Both the position numbers and the translations under genes were made by a program. From the NCBI GenBank assembly GCA_000499405.2, contig HG738139.1, forward strand, positions 15,786,858 through 15,850,857: 64,000 nucleotides of DNA, in the 5' to 3' direction. The DNA comes from Onchocerca volvulus (taxonomy: Eukaryota; Nematoda; Chromadorea; Rhabditida; Onchocercidae). The notes beneath the pieces were generated by a model. It worked only from the letters and a program-made list of their open reading frames with translations, had not been told where the DNA came from and did not search any database. Below, in pieces: positions 12,301-26,098 of this stretch. How positions within the stretch are numbered: position 1 is the first letter of the stretch; each line of letters opens with the position of its first letter.

Positions 12301-14177
12301 ACAAAAGTGCAAAAAAAAAGAAAAGAAAAGAAAGAGGTCGAAGGCACTATATTTATTTGCAAGTGAAAGTTTCGTTCTTTCTTTTTCCGAAAAAAAAAAA
12401 ATCGAAACAAATTCAAATTTTTGTGGATAAGAAAAATTCTGTAATTTTTGTGAAATGCTAGGATCTATCGTGTTGATTTATGATATATGGCTCATTTGTT
12501 TTGAATTGTTTCTTCTTCATAAACAGACAGGAATAGAATTTGATAAATTTACTAATATCTGTTGAAATTGATATGCGAATTGGAAGTATTCCAAATAATC
12601 TTCCTGTTAACAATTTTATTACCATCTTTTCTTCTACCGTTTAGATTTGCAATATCTTGACAGATCATAAAAATTAAATCTTGAATATTTTTTTTTTGCA
12701 TTTTTTCTTTTTTTTGTACTATTTTTTTACAGAAGAATAATTGTAAAATTACTTAGAATATTTAGTTTATGTTGTATTAGGAAGTCACTAAATTAAATCT
12801 ACATAATATTGAAATAATAACTTGATTTAAATTTATTTTTTGAATGTATTGCAATTTTTCAGGAAATGTTATCTGATTTACTATAATTAAGATTAATTCA
12901 TCTGTTTTGCTACAATTGTGCTTACAGTTGCAATAGGTCAGTAATAGGTCAAATAAACTGTTATGTTTGGTGATCTATTACAACTATCATTAATTCATCT
13001 GACCTATTACATCTGATAATTAGTTGTGCTACTTACTGCAACTTTCTTTTCATTTTCTTTCATTTCGATCACAATGATGAAAACTTCGTTTCCACGTTTT
13101 GATCTTTTTTCTCTCTACTTTTTACGACACATTCTTTCGCAAAATTCAAGTTTTAATGCTATTTATCTTTTGAAGTTTTTTGCATTTTTTAAATCCAGTC
13201 ATGCGTATATTCATGTTTCTATACTTATGACTAATATTTCACATTATCTGAGGTTTTTTTTGATCATCATTAGGAATATTGCTGTATAAAATACAATTCC
13301 TTACATGCTTTATTAGAAAGAATTGAAAAGACAATTCAGAAGTTGGGTAAATTCTGGATATGTAATTTTATTGGTGCATTTTAGATTTAAACATATGCTT
13401 TCAATAAATATAGGTTGATATTCTATAACATACTTTGGATAAAGATAGTTGTGATTTTTGAATGTAATTTTACTCATTTATTATTCATATCGTTAATTTC
13501 ACATTTATGTAAAAATACTTTAGATTCATCAAATTTGAGAAATGTTTTCCGTTCAGTATTATCCGTAATATTTGATCGCTTATAATTTCGATTATTTTTA
13601 ATTACTTGATTATTTGGAATTATGATTAATATTATATGAAACAAATATTTCATACCCGTTAATGAATAAGTTCAATGATTGAAAGGATATGTTATTTCAG
13701 TAGCTAATTTCATCAGCTTTTCAATTTCACTAATAATAATACAACTTTATATTATCAGATATTATTCGGAAGAGATGTAAAAGCAAAAAAAAAAAAAAAA
13801 AAAACTCAACTTCATAAGAAATTTTTCATAATTAATTGAAATTTATACTTTTTTTTAAAAAATTTACTGATGCCAAGGATATTCAGTTGATATAATGGAT
13901 GTAAGACTGATATTTTAGTGATAAGGGTAAGATTTATACAGATATGAAATATAAGAATTTAAGCACTATATTTCATTTCAGTAAATATTATAGTTAAAAA
14001 TAGATTTGCATAAATTATATGTTGTTTGCAAGATATGCTCATTTATTATGTGAAATAATTAAATTTTAATCAAGAAAGATATAACTTCAATTAATTAATC
14101 ATGCAATAAATAAATATAGGCGGTATAAAATTTTGATTATAATATAATTTCAAATAATACAATAGTGAAATTTCAGG
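9301..14177. other. Long AT-rich intergenic region upstream of the ground-like gene
   Basis: I see no convincing exon here. The open frames present (for example 10094-10306, 12240-12461, 13026-13289) are F/K/I-rich and lack splice or start context. It contains many A/T homopolymers, including a long poly-A near 13785-13804. The one notable local signal is the AGGTCA cluster at 12935-13005. Confidence 0.6.
12935..13005. promoter_or_regulatory. Cluster of three AGGTCA nuclear-receptor half-sites
   Basis: AGGTCA occurs at 12935-12940 and 12946-12951 in the same orientation with a five-base spacer (DR5 arrangement), and inverted as TGACCT at 13000-13005. All three are part of a larger AATAGGTCA word. 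AGGTCA is the core half-site of many nuclear hormone receptors, including the ROR/NHR-23 group that drives moult-linked genes in nematodes. The cluster lies about 1.2 kb upstream of the ground-like gene. Part of the copy number may come from a local duplication, since ATTAATTCATCTG also appears twice here. Function is inference. Confidence 0.35.
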
Positions 14178-16284
14178 ATGTATTTCGAATTTCGGGCAAT
14201 TGTTGTATTGATTGGAATTATATTTGACGAAGCTTCATCATCACAATTAATGACTTGTTCACCTTCATCTCATTGCCGCCATATTCGTCCGAAACAAAAA
14301 CATTCAAAAATAGCTTCATATCCTATGGCACGAGGTGGACGACGTCCATTTGGGAAACAGTGTCCACCAGTACCTCCACCAACAATTTATCCATCACCTA
14401 GATGCCCACCGCCATCGCCATGTCCTAAAATGGCTTGTCCACCATCACCACCACGTCTTGAAAAAGTTTGCCCACCACCAATGCCATGCCCAAAACAGTT
14501 TTGCCCACCACCGCCACCATGTCCCACAAAGGTTTGTCCACCATCACAACCGTGTCCTAAACCCGTCTGTCCAATTATCGCTCCATCACCATCACCGTAT
14601 CCCCGAAAACTTCATCCATTACCTCCATCTCCTTATCCATCAGTAAGTCAACAATCAGGATTAAGCAGATATGGTAGTTACGATTTCAGAAAAACAGGCA
14701 GAGAACGTTATGAAGAAAAAAGGAAAGGAAAAGTAAGCTTTAAGTTACTTGGCGAAATTAATTAAGCTATTCTTGAAATTTTCATCAAATTCATTAATTT
14801 TTTATATTGCTATGCAATGATAATGTAGAGTGTTAAAAGTTTTACTTATGCTATTGAAATATTGAAATTTTCTTCTTTTCGCGATATTCTGAGAAAACAA
14901 TCAAGCTTATCTTAAAGAAAACAAAAAATGTAGAAAATTTTTTTAATTTCAATTTTTTCTAATATAGTTGCATTGGAAGGAAAGAATTCCTTGTATTTCT
15001 AATTGTTATTAGTATATCATAATTAATATTGGCAATGTTTAATTTCGAATAATTAAAATATGCAAACATTCTCAATTTATATTATAATTTTTATACAAAT
15101 ATACATTCATTTGTGAAATTAATAAATATTATTTACAATTTTTATGTAAATTACTGAAATAAGCATTATATTGATATTGCATATGATCAAAATTTCAATT
15201 TTTAGCCATATGCATATGCTGATGCAGCAAATTACCCGAAATACGAGAATTATCATAGTCTCGTCAAACGTTTGGCAAATGCTTCAAATGCACCCTTATC
15301 AGATGTTAATCAGATTAAAAAGGCAGAATCTTTTTGTAACGATGAACGTTTACGGGAAATTATGATAGCAGTAAGTCATCTTTCTTGTTATCATCACCTT
15401 CTCCTGCATCCTCTACTTTTTCATTACCATCTGAGAAAATCAAATATACAAAATTATACTTTATTTTGTTAATGGTAAAAATATATATATATATGCATAT
15501 ATCTCTGTAAATTATATGAAAAGTCAAAAAAAGGCAGCACTTTCAGCAAAATTAAGACTGATATTAAATGAAAAAGTATGACATAAATTTGATGCAAAAT
15601 TTATCATAAATAACTAATTTTTTTCTTATAATTAACAACTCTATATATATCAAAGAGCCCTAAATGTTTTAAAAAAACTATTCACTATACATATTTATTA
15701 TTTTTACAAAATTAAAAAAATAATTAAATTAAATTTATGAAGATGATGATGGTTTATTGACTGAAATTTTATCTAAAAAATTGTCAAGGATATAAAGAAA
15801 AAGTGTGAAGATGATTCTTTATTATATCGTAATTTACATGATTGTTATTATAAAGTATAAAATGGATTTTCTTCTCATAATAACAAATAGCATAGCTAAT
15901 TGTTATCACAAGAAAATAATCTATTTTATTATGCTAATGAAAAATGAAAATAAATTCATAAGATTAATGTTGGGCATAATTAGCTTAGGCTCATTAATTA
16001 TCGTATATCTCTTCTCTTTTATTCAATGTTATGATAATTTTTTGATACTTCTGAAAGATTAAAATAACAACAATGATAAAGTCGATTGATGAAAAATTTT
16101 GCAGAATATGAATGATGATCCAGTATTAGCCAAAGAATTAATTCAAAAAGCTACACGAAAAGAATTCAACGAAAATCTCAATATTATTTGTTCTACTGAT
16201 ATTTTCGCAAATTTTACTTATGCTGATTTATATTGTGAGGTAAACAATGAGATCGTTACTTGCTATGCATTTAAAGCAAAGTGA
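14178..16284 (+). CDS. grl: Ground-like domain secreted protein (hedgehog-related, grl family), 299 aa
   Basis: Three exons: 14178-14732, 15206-15370 and 16105-16284, all joined in phase 0. Residues 1-24 look like a signal peptide. Residues about 60-155 are a Pro/Cys-rich linker with repeated CPP and PCP words. The C-terminal part (about 229-299) is a ground-like domain. It opens with FCNDERLREIM and contains a helix through KELIQKATRKEF, NIICS, a Tyr/Phe-rich stretch to YCEV, and a terminal TCYAF. Cysteines at 229, 269, 284 and 293 match the family's four-cysteine layout. Ground-like proteins are nematode-specific relatives of hedgehog-related genes, secreted and usually linked to cuticle or extracellular matrix. 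The start follows directly on a TTTCAG acceptor, which could be a trans-splice site. Domain call is strong; the biological role is inferred from the family. Confidence 0.9.
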
Positions 16285-19200
16285 TATTTTAATTATCACT
16301 AATGTCAACTGTTATCACTAAAAATAGTGAAATTTTTTTGCTAAATTATTACAGTGTCATAATTCAGCAAGAATTTAGTAATAATTCAAATAAAATTGAG
16401 TTTTCGTGCAGTTTAATTTTGCTTAAATTTAAACATTTCTGCGAGAAATCTTGTCTGTTTTAAAAAGTTTTTTTAAAGCAATGGTAAAATTTAGAATTAT
16501 GTTTAGAAACTACTATTTTTTTAAGTTTTCAATTTCCTCTATTTGTATTTTTTTGTTTTACTTCCCATTTACTCTAAAACGATTTTTTTTAATATTTACT
16601 TTCATGTTTTCATTTATTCCGAAAATACTCATCATTTGCTATTTCGATAAATTGCTTATTTGCTTTATTCATTTTTATTTCGAGAAGAAATTTCTCTAAG
16701 AAATAAAACAGGTATTGCTTTTTTGCATTTTTTTTAGTAAATAAAATATAAAGAAGTGCATAATGATAAGATTATTTGATCGATGTGTATGAAAATCTGT
16801 GCGAAAGCACGTTGATGAATTGCGAATCCGATAACGCATCGCCATCTAAGCATGAAGTACGCTTGCTAAATCAATCGTCAGTGATGGAAATAGATAACGG
16901 AAATTTTATCGGACTTATAAGAATTTTTTTTACAAATTTAACCTAGCAAAAAATTCCTTTTCAAGTTTTAAAATTTTGATTAATGCTTAATTCAATAGCG
17001 ATCTGAGTTGGTAAAAGCTTTATATATGAAAAATATCGAAATGATAAAAATATAAATAAAACAATTTGAATATAATCAAATAAATGAAACAAAAAAATAT
17101 TTTGAAATTTCATAAATTTTAAACATTCATTCAATATGATCGAAATTAAAAATTGTGAATATGGTATCTGCAAGGAAATTGAAAATAAAATCTATAATTA
17201 AAAATATGATAAGCATATTGTTTTCATTTTTGTTGCTGCAATCTTTCCTCGAAATCCAGATTTTAATGTAAAATGAATTTTCTGTTTTCAAAATACTTGT
17301 ATCAAATACAGCTACATTCATCTCTTATCAAATTTCCAAAATAAAAAAATAAAAAATAAAAAAAAATCAAAATCTGATGTTGAATTTTGGTTGTCTCTTT
17401 CAATATGTGAATGAAAAATGCTATTTAAACTGTTGAATTATTTTTTGAATTTTGTAAACTTAGTTTGACTTAATTTTAAGTTGTAAATTAACTGGTCAAA
17501 ATACATTGAGGATTAGATTCGGTATTTCAGGTTTTATTTGGTAGTAAAGAAAGATTTCATTAAGGCATTTAGAAAATAAATTATTTTTATAATAACGACG
17601 GTTTCATTTCTGAAGCAGTAAATAATTTTTCAATTTTAATACAATAATTTTGAAATGATAGGTTCAGAAAGTTTTTCGCTCAAAATCAATGAACGAAAAA
17701 AACGAAGTTTTACAAAGAACTCTCGAGAAAAGTTTCACAGAACAATTTTTATGGCAAGTGCAAATTGTCGAATTTAGAGTTTGTAAAATGCAAATATTTT
17801 CGGAATAATTGATGAATAAACATTTGTGAGAGAAAAAAAAATAATAAGATTTTAATATTAATATTAATGAAAAAATTATAGCAATGAATTTGAAATATTA
17901 GCAAGGATTTATCAATTCATTTAAAGATTTATTTAACACTGATAAAAATTAATTCAGAAATTGTAGCATTACATTTGAAAAAATAAAAAACCGGTAAAAT
18001 ATGACTTCAGAGTGCAATAGAATTATTCCAAAGCTTATCATTCTGCCCGAATAATTGTTAGTTGGAAGATAAATAATATTCGTAAAAAAAAAAACGATAA
18101 ATTTTTGCAGAATATTTCAAAAAATTTAACAAATAAAATACTTCTTAAATCTAAAGGAAAAAAGTTAAAAATTATTTTTTTCAGATAGTATTTTGAAAGT
18201 AGAATTTATTAATTGAATTAGTTTCAATAATTTATGCATTTATTAAACACTGCTTTAATATTTCAACTTACATTTGACGGAGTCTTTTTTTTTCTCATAT
18301 TTACTAATTTCATTTATTCGCTTGCATGTATTTTTTATTTCATAATGATAAGATGCTGTAAATTAGATTTATTTCAAAATTGCCGATTTCGTAGATTTAG
18401 CAATAAAATTATATGGGCAGTATTAATAAGTTAGAATGCAATAAGTAAAAAATTATGGAAAATTCCTTAAAAATTTTAATTTTTATAATTGCAGATGATT
18501 TCTGGTCAATTTTAATTTCAAAATAACTTATATAATTGTCGGATGAATATAATTTGAGATCATATCATTATATAAGAATGATAGTGCATTCGATGAATGT
18601 TAAAGTTTTTTCACTATCATATCAGCAAACATATCATTTGCTGCAATGATATATATTTTTGATAAAATTTAGAAGATTAGATTAATTAATTAATGGCGGG
18701 CAAACTAATCATATCAATTTTAACGATAGTATTGTAAATTTCTCATAACAGAATCAACCGTTTAACATATTGTCACATTACATTGTTTTGCCGAAGTTAT
18801 CAAATTTATTAAATTTAAAAATCATTAGTTTCGAATTTAGAATTCATAAATGAATATGATCTTAATGATAACATATATTTAATGATAACAAAAATGAAAA
18901 AATAAAAATGAACACAAAAATATTAGCTATATTTTTTGTGATAATTATCTATTGCTGCATATCTGTTTATTATTTATATTTTAGCAAATATTTGCCGTTG
19001 ATTGATTCATTTATTCCTCTCAATATAAATAGTTAGCAAATAAGAAATTTTTGGATGTAAAGAAAATTTCAGATTGAAATTATTCATTGAATTTCTACTT
19101 TTTGAAATATAAAATGATTTGCAATCCTTTGAAATCTAAAATTAAATAATTTATCATTGCCATGTTAATCATTCATTTATTATTTCGAATGAAATTGAAA

Positions 19201-21021
19201 AAGAAAGCAAAAGTACGCGTAATTTTAAGCAAGAAAAAAACGAAAGAAAAGCGAAATAATCAAAACAAATGAGAAGGAAGATAAAGGTGAATCAAATAGC
19301 TTCCTTTTTTTTCATCGAAAAAATGAAATTTAGATTTCAGCATGTTTTGGTGCTTTGATCTGCAAAGACATCGTTGCTCTTTTCATTTTGTTTTTCTTTT
19401 ATTTATTTCATTCCTTTTTTTTTTCTTGATGATTCAAATTGCTGAAATTTTTGTTTATTCTTAATTCTTTTAATTTTTTATTTTCTCCCCTTTGCAGTTT
19501 TATTCCATATTATATTTTATTATATTTTGCATTATGCACCATATTATAAACGAAATGTGTTATACATATCGTCTAAACATATACCGCACATATATGATAA
19601 TAAAAAATAATGAATAATTATGATTGAAATCAAAAATGAACAAAAGTCCTTTCATTTATGAATAGAATTGAAACATTATGATTTGTTCCTTTTACACTAT
19701 TATTTCTATTCAATATCGGAAAGCATTGATAAGGTATTAATTGTTTTAAAGTTTAAGTTAAATTTAATTTCTTAATTTTTGTCGAAGTTTTCAATACAGA
19801 ATTCAAAAAAAAAAAAAAAAAAAAACAATGCAGTATGTATTCATATTTTTGTGGAATAAAACGAAAATTATTGTTAAATGGTCACAAACAAGACGATATA
19901 AGAAATGGAATATAAAATTAAACAGAAAAGTTCACACTAGTCTTTCATTTCATTAAAATTTAATTCTTCATTTTTCAATATATTTATTATATATTCTGAT
20001 TTAAAATAATTGTGGTCTGAAAATTTTTGCTTTTAGTTCACTATTAAACTTAAAACTAAATTCAAGTCCTTAATTTACACTATATTTTTATTATATGCTC
20101 AAAACAAAAATAGTATATGTTTATATTTTAGAGCAGAAAACTGAACGAACGATACAGTTTTTTCTAAAAACGTGGCTCTCAATAAATTTCAATAAATTTT
20201 TTTTTTTTTTCAGAATCAATAAATTTTATTTTCAGAGATATAATATTCGATTGTTGTTGAATTATTGAAGGTGAAAAATTAAAGTCATAGGTATTATTTC
20301 GTCTTATTTTTTTCTTTTTGATTTTTATCTATTAAATTTCATTTTATAGTATCATATTAGCAGTGCAATCAGTGTTCATTATTTTTAAATTTATTATTCA
20401 CCTAAAAACATTTATATTTTACAAAATAAATTATTAATTCAAAAGATTTTTGAAATTTCAATTAAAATATTGCGATAATTTTTATTTATGCAAACATGCG
20501 CTTGAATTATTTTTCGAGAATGAGTAAATTGTTTTTTTTTTTAATAACTAAATTATTCTATTTATGAATATATCTGAATGAAAAATATCAAACACTTATG
20601 TAATATCGATAGGTCTGATTCGTTCTATAGAAGCAAACAAGCATAACGACGAATAATTTCACTTAATTAAAAATATAATATTTACATATTAAATTACTGC
20701 TAATCTACTCCATAATAATAAACACAAGAAATCCAATACTATATTTCAAATTTCAAATTCTTTTTTTTTTTTAATTTTTAAACTTTTCGCATTAATATTT
20801 TCTTTTACAATCAGCATTCATGTAAACATGTTTAGAAAAGTTGAAAATCACAGCTGTAAATCAAACATTCAACTGGGTGTTATCAAATGTTTCGCTTTTC
20901 CTTTTTCATTTTGTCGAAAAAATTTATTGGATTGAATTTCTTATTTAAATTAATATTATTCAGTTTACAATAACTGTCCTAAAAAATAAAAGAAAAAAAA
21001 TAGGTACAAACAAAACAAAAA
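16285..21021. other. Intergenic, AT-rich
   Basis: No supported gene. Open frames here (16451-16699, 18234-18434) are F/I/L-rich with no exon context. A single GC-richer island at 16795-16880 is listed separately. Long A tracts occur near 19806. Confidence 0.6.
16795..16880. other. Isolated GC-richer island with a GAAA-tetraloop hairpin
   Basis: About 85 bp stand out from the AT-rich surroundings. GTGCGAAAGCAC at 16799-16810 forms a perfect four-base stem closed by a GAAA loop. The minus strand then reads AGATGGCGATGCGTTATCGG followed by a TTCGCAA word. It loosely resembles the island at 46040-46080 (GATGGCATCGC followed by GGCGAAATGCGTC). Such motifs recall the 3' parts of Penelope-like retroelements, but the match is weak and no reverse transcriptase is present. 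Confidence 0.3.
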
Positions 21022-24000
21022 ATGGAAAATCAAGCGATGGATGATCTATTTGGTGCTACAAAAGAATTATTGTCATTATGGATGACAACATATCCGAATG
21101 CAGCATTGAATAATTTGTCAACTCATGAAAGTATGTTTTCATGTCATTTAATATAAATATCACAAATTTCCAATACTTCAATATAAAATTTATTTTTGAA
21201 TTTTACACGAATGCTAAGATAATTTATATTAAGCAATTTTTCAGTATTCAGAAATGCTGAAACTTTTTGAAAAATGCTGTTAAAATTCATAGTCTTATGA
21301 TTATAATTTCAACAAATTTTCGAAATTATTCAAAGTTAACCAAAATCTTCGTCTATGATTAAATCAATAGATTATTTCGGATGGATATACGGAAATTACA
21401 CTCGCTTATATAATTTATAATTACATGAATCAGCTAATTTATTATCTGTCTTATTTCGAAAATTGTTGAATTATAATATTATTTTGAATTTCAGTTCGGA
21501 ACATCACTGCTTCACGACGTATTGAATCAATAGGATTGAAAAATTTTGAGGTGCTCATCTTTCAATCACTTATTATACATTGACTTTGATTTTTTAGAAA
21601 TTATTTCAAATCAATTTTTTGGAAAGTGCTTGGTTTTCATTTTGTATGAGATGTTATTTCATTCATTGAAATGATAAATTTGAAAACAAATTTCATTCAA
21701 TAAGAACCTTTACATTTGAAATATTTTTTTGAATTGCTTCTTTGAACCTATTATCCATGGCAAATGTTTCGTCTCTAAATGCTACAATATACAATTAAAA
21801 TTTCGAGTTATTTTGCTAAAAAAAAAAAAAAAAACTTCAAACTTTAGGCATTTTTCTCAAACACACACGCTGGAGAAGATGGAGAAGATCATCGACGAAA
21901 CAATTCAATGCAAGCTTTTCAGTGCAAACTTACACCATCCATATTTGATGGCAAGTTTAATAAAAACTTTCATTTTGGAATAATTTTATGTGTCAAAATT
22001 AAAATAATTTCCCCCCCCCCCAAAAAAAAACGGAAGAATTATTGGAAATTATTGGATAATAATAACTATTTTTATTTCATTAAAATTATCCAAGTTTTTA
22101 GCATGAAAATTACAAAATTTTTTGCGAGTTTCAAATTTTCTTCGAAAATACTTTTGGTACTTAATTCTTCAGAAAAATTTCAGAGTGTTTGATGACTTAT
22201 GAAAATAGATGGAATCAGGTTCCACTTTAGTAATTTAGATAAAGTGGCTAAATTACTAAAATAGTTTCAGTCCAATTAAAAATTACTTCCATCTATTTTT
22301 ATAAGACATCAAAAACTAAAATTTATTTAAAAGATTAGTTTTAATTAGATTAAAGCTACTTTGATAACTTAGATTTAAATGAAATATTTCGAATATTAGG
22401 TGAAGTCATGCTAGGAAGTACTTTTCTTTATTTCTCTAGAATGATATACTCTCTCACTTCGCGCTATCACAATTAACCATGTTTGTATTACCAATTTCTT
22501 CAATCTATAAATGGGTTTTTATTTTTAAATGGATTTTTATTACTAATTTAAAATAAAATAAACTTAAAAAAAGTTAAAAAAATAAAAATATGTTGTTGAT
22601 GTTTTTGTTATTAGTTTATTATTCCTCACATTTCTTACCAATGTCTGGTGTTTCTCGAATCCGAACGATTCTCTTCTTCCAATTTATCATCTAGAAAACC
22701 AACTAATGTCATACTACTCGAATTTTTAAATAGATCTTACCTTCCTCCCTAATATCATGCTTTTTCAATACACCACTTCTCTAATCCTCACTGTTTCATT
22801 TATGCTTTCTTCTTCTCACTCCACCACTGTTTCATTTATGCTTTCTTCTTCTCACTTCACCAAATTTGAACATCGAAATATCACGTGGGAAGGATGTATT
22901 ATTTCATTCGAGTTGCATGATATGATTTGTAAACTTCAGCTTTTGTGTTGGTTACGGTGTGCATTTCTTGCAATTCCGAAATAATTATTCAGTGGGTGGT
23001 TGGAGATAGTTGTTTTCAATTATTTGGCCGTTGTTATAAATGGATTTGATAAAAGCAATGTTTGGTTACGGTTGAGACTCTTACTAAATTAATGCAAATG
23101 TTTGGAAATTGCCGCTTAGTCTGCATTATCGTTCTACTAACATATTAACATCTTTATTTTTCTTATCACTTTACGAATAATTGATAATTCCATCAGTATC
23201 TATCATTTTGCTATAATTATCTCATCATTTGCTATTGGATCTATCATTTCTTACGTTTCCTCTTGATTATTGGATATTATCCAATTTTGTTATCACTTAT
23301 TATTCTCTATGAATACATTGGCTTTTTTATAACTTCCCTTTTCAAAAGAAATTCTCTTTTTCTTCCTCTTCAATTCTGTTATATGAGTGATGTTTTTAGG
23401 CATCTATTAAACATATTTGTGCAAAATGGTAAACAACAATAGTAAACGATATCTATGGATAAAATACAATAAATTATTAAGTTCTTATTTTTTACTTCAA
23501 TTACTTTAACCGGACCAGAAAAATCAAATTAAAAATTAAGATTTCGGGACTTTAAAATGAACTATTGAAACTTTAATTTTAAATGAAGCGAATGCTGTTG
23601 CTATGTTTGCCTATCCGCATTGCTTTGTTTTTTTGTTTTTTTTTTTCCTTCTCAATCTAATCAAATATCATTTCCTTATATAATTCTCGTACATTTATGT
23701 GAATTAATTTTTTCAACTGGAAAAAAAAATCCCGCTATTGATTTTTTCAATAAAGCGAAAAATTTATAGATGAAGCACATTTATTGAGTCATTTCCCATA
23801 ATTTCAAGTCAAAACGGATGAATTTAAAAAAAAAAAAAACAGGAAATGACAGGCACTAGCTATATATATATATGTATTTCTTTCATGATTCACTCTTATA
23901 TTTTAATGTTTAGAACTGAGATTGTATTCGAATATAAATTAAAACTTAATATATAAATATTTTGCAATTCTTATTATTTTGATCTATTATTTTTGTCCAA

Positions 24001-26098
24001 GCAAAGATATTTTATTGTTTTCAAGTTTTTGCAAATTCATACGCATGTTTTTTGTGTATGAATTTTTACAATTAGATTATTCTGTTATATCACAATTAAA
24101 TTTTTGCGAAGATATGTATATTTAATCGCCCATAAATTTATATAAACCTGCCTGTTTTTATAGTATTTGATATGGTGGAATTTGTGATTTATTAAATGTA
24201 TAACGTTGCACTTCAGTAAATATATCGAATGTTGCGACGTCAAAGTTCCAGTCAATGACCTCCTCACTCTATCGTTCACCTTCATTATCTAGTATCATGA
24301 CACCGAATGTTTCATTCGATTTGCAGGAGGAAACTGTTGCTCTTCGTAAGTGACTTATCACTTTTATGCTTTCCGGATTTCAATTTCGAATCATTTTAGT
24401 AATTCCAATTTAACTTTATTTCTGAGCATTTTAGAAATTTCAATCCAATTTAGTTTTTGGGAGGATTGAAACTTTTTTGGTCGAACTTATGCAAATTTTT
24501 TAGCTTGTATAGCTAAAATATTGCATCGATTTGTTGTAATGATTAAATTTTTGTCATGATCTTTTAGAAATTAAAGTTAATTAATTTAACTTCTTTTTCA
24601 TTCATAATTATCTTCTGCATCATATTCAATTCATTAATTAAATATTAATATGAAATATTAGTGTTTATGATTTTTTATTCCTTATTATATGATAATCAGT
24701 CACTGACAATACCGTACCATCACGATTTATTTCACATAGTTTTGTTGATATTCATACTGACCTGAATGGATGGGTTTTCAAACAAGTATTTCGCAAACTC
24801 GGTTGAAATATAGCGAGAATTTTGTAATTTATTAAAAATTTAGGGTAGTTTCATCAGGATAGTTTTATTATTGAATTTGGAGAGTTATGGCGCTCCACTT
24901 CATTATTTTGCTCCATTTCGTTTTATGTGCAGTATCGGTTGCCTTTTTATAAGAGCGATATAGTTTTAAATTTTAAATTACATTACATATTTTAATGGAT
25001 TTTGAGATTTCTTCTTTTTTATCAGCTTCGTAAAATGGATAAAAATTCAACAAAAAATTTTATAACGTTAGAAATTTTGAAGTTTTAGAAACCAAATCAT
25101 AAGTTCAGTTAATAATTATAATTTAATTTTACAGCCCAGTCTGCTGAATTGAGTTCTGACGTAGGTATTCAGGTTGGACCGGAACCAAAACTATCCGCCA
25201 TCAGTTCTTCATCGAACACAGGTTTATTTTCAAATTTTGTCTGCTACTTTTGCAAAAAATACGGTCATCTTAATGTATGCATGTATGCTTAAGTATGCAG
25301 TGTTCAGTTATGTATGTTTGATGAAACAGTGGTTTTAAGGATTGCTTCATGTTGCATTTATAAATTTAAAGGCGGGAATAAATGGAAATTGAAATTTATA
25401 AAGCAGTCAGACGGGTGATTTGCAGAAGGATACATTACGATTTCTCTGACTTGCATGCCATGTCTTTGTTGATAAATGTAATTGTTAATGTAGCATTAAA
25501 AAACAAAGCAGATAATTTCCAGAAAATACTTCAGGAAATATTCCGATAATTTATGAGACAACGGAAACATCACCACCTTCTATCGCGCCGAAAAGTCCAC
25601 TACTCTATTCTCTACAAAAACAGTAAGTCTCTGTTCACATTTCAGATTTCCCCTGATATTTTTGATATCACTCGTGACTTTCTTATATCATTGCAGTCAT
25701 GCTTGATAGCGTTTTTTTTTTTTTTTTTTTTGGTTATTTACAGTTTGAAGTACCGGGCTTCCTTATTTAGAAGCCATTTCATTTAATATTTGAAGTGACT
25801 AATTTGCTATTCTTGTTATGTAAGAGTATAAATAATTCTTCAGATATATAATTTATGTCTTATTTTTAACCAGGATAAGTTTACAGAAAATTTTAGATCA
25901 TTAATTATTGAATGGTGATATACCCGCTCAGTATATTATTGAGCAATGGATAGTTTTTTTTTTTTTTTCGAGCATATCTCAATGCCGAAATAAATTTCCA
26001 AGTATTATTAAGATTGGTCGCACATTAAGTAATTTAACATTAATATATTACAAAATACTGTGATTGAAGCGAAATTAGAGAATTTGGACAAGGTTCAG
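21022..26098 (+). CDS. Unrecognised multi-exon gene, 3' end not resolved
   Basis: Exons that keep reading phase are 21022-21130 (starts MENQAMDDLFGATKELLSLW), 21495-21550, 24252-24345, 25135-25221 and 25523-25622, with a weak candidate ending at 26098 before GTAAGT. The predicted N-terminal part is about 50 residues of probable helix. The rest is Ser/Thr/Pro-rich and probably disordered, with phrases such as DVGIQVGPEPK and ETSPPSIAPKSPLLYSLQ. No signal peptide, membrane span or known domain is visible. The donor after exon 2 (GAG|GTGCTC) is poor, and an extra exon may hide in the 2.7-kb intron, for example near 21860-21950 (THTLEKMEKIIDETIQ). I found no termination exon before orai at 27.6 kb. 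Function unknown; exon chain moderately supported by phase. Confidence 0.5.
22191..22310. mobile_element. Small palindromic MITE-like element
   Basis: Imperfect inverted ends, GATGACTTATGAAAATAGAT at 22191 and its near complement finishing at 22310, enclose a second, perfect inverted pair: TTTAGTAATTTAG at 22226-22238 against CTAAATTACTAAA at 22248-22260, with a nine-base loop. The whole 120-bp piece would fold as a hairpin. It sits in a large intron of the unrecognised gene and carries no coding sequence. Confidence 0.6.
22640..23340 (-). pseudogene. Coding-like relic, antisense in an intron
   Basis: The minus strand shows short peptide-like pieces in different frames, for example DDKLEEENRSDSRNTRHW near 22640-22700, EMIDPIANDEIIIAK near 23225-23260 and SDKKNKDVNMLVER near 23120-23165. 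Their amino-acid mix (D, E, P, A, R) differs from the K/N/I/F noise of the region. Stops and frame changes lie between them. The gene family is unknown. A 36-bp perfect-to-near-perfect tandem duplication lies inside (22789-22860). This could also be chance, so confidence is low. Confidence 0.3.
22789..22860. repeat. 36-bp tandem duplication
   Basis: Two adjacent copies of a 36-base unit beginning ACTGTTTCATTTATGC and ending in TTCTCAC plus a few bases. The copies differ at about one or two positions. The unit length is a multiple of three, and the plus frame reads TVSFMLSSSH twice, but no gene is supported there. Confidence 0.75.
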
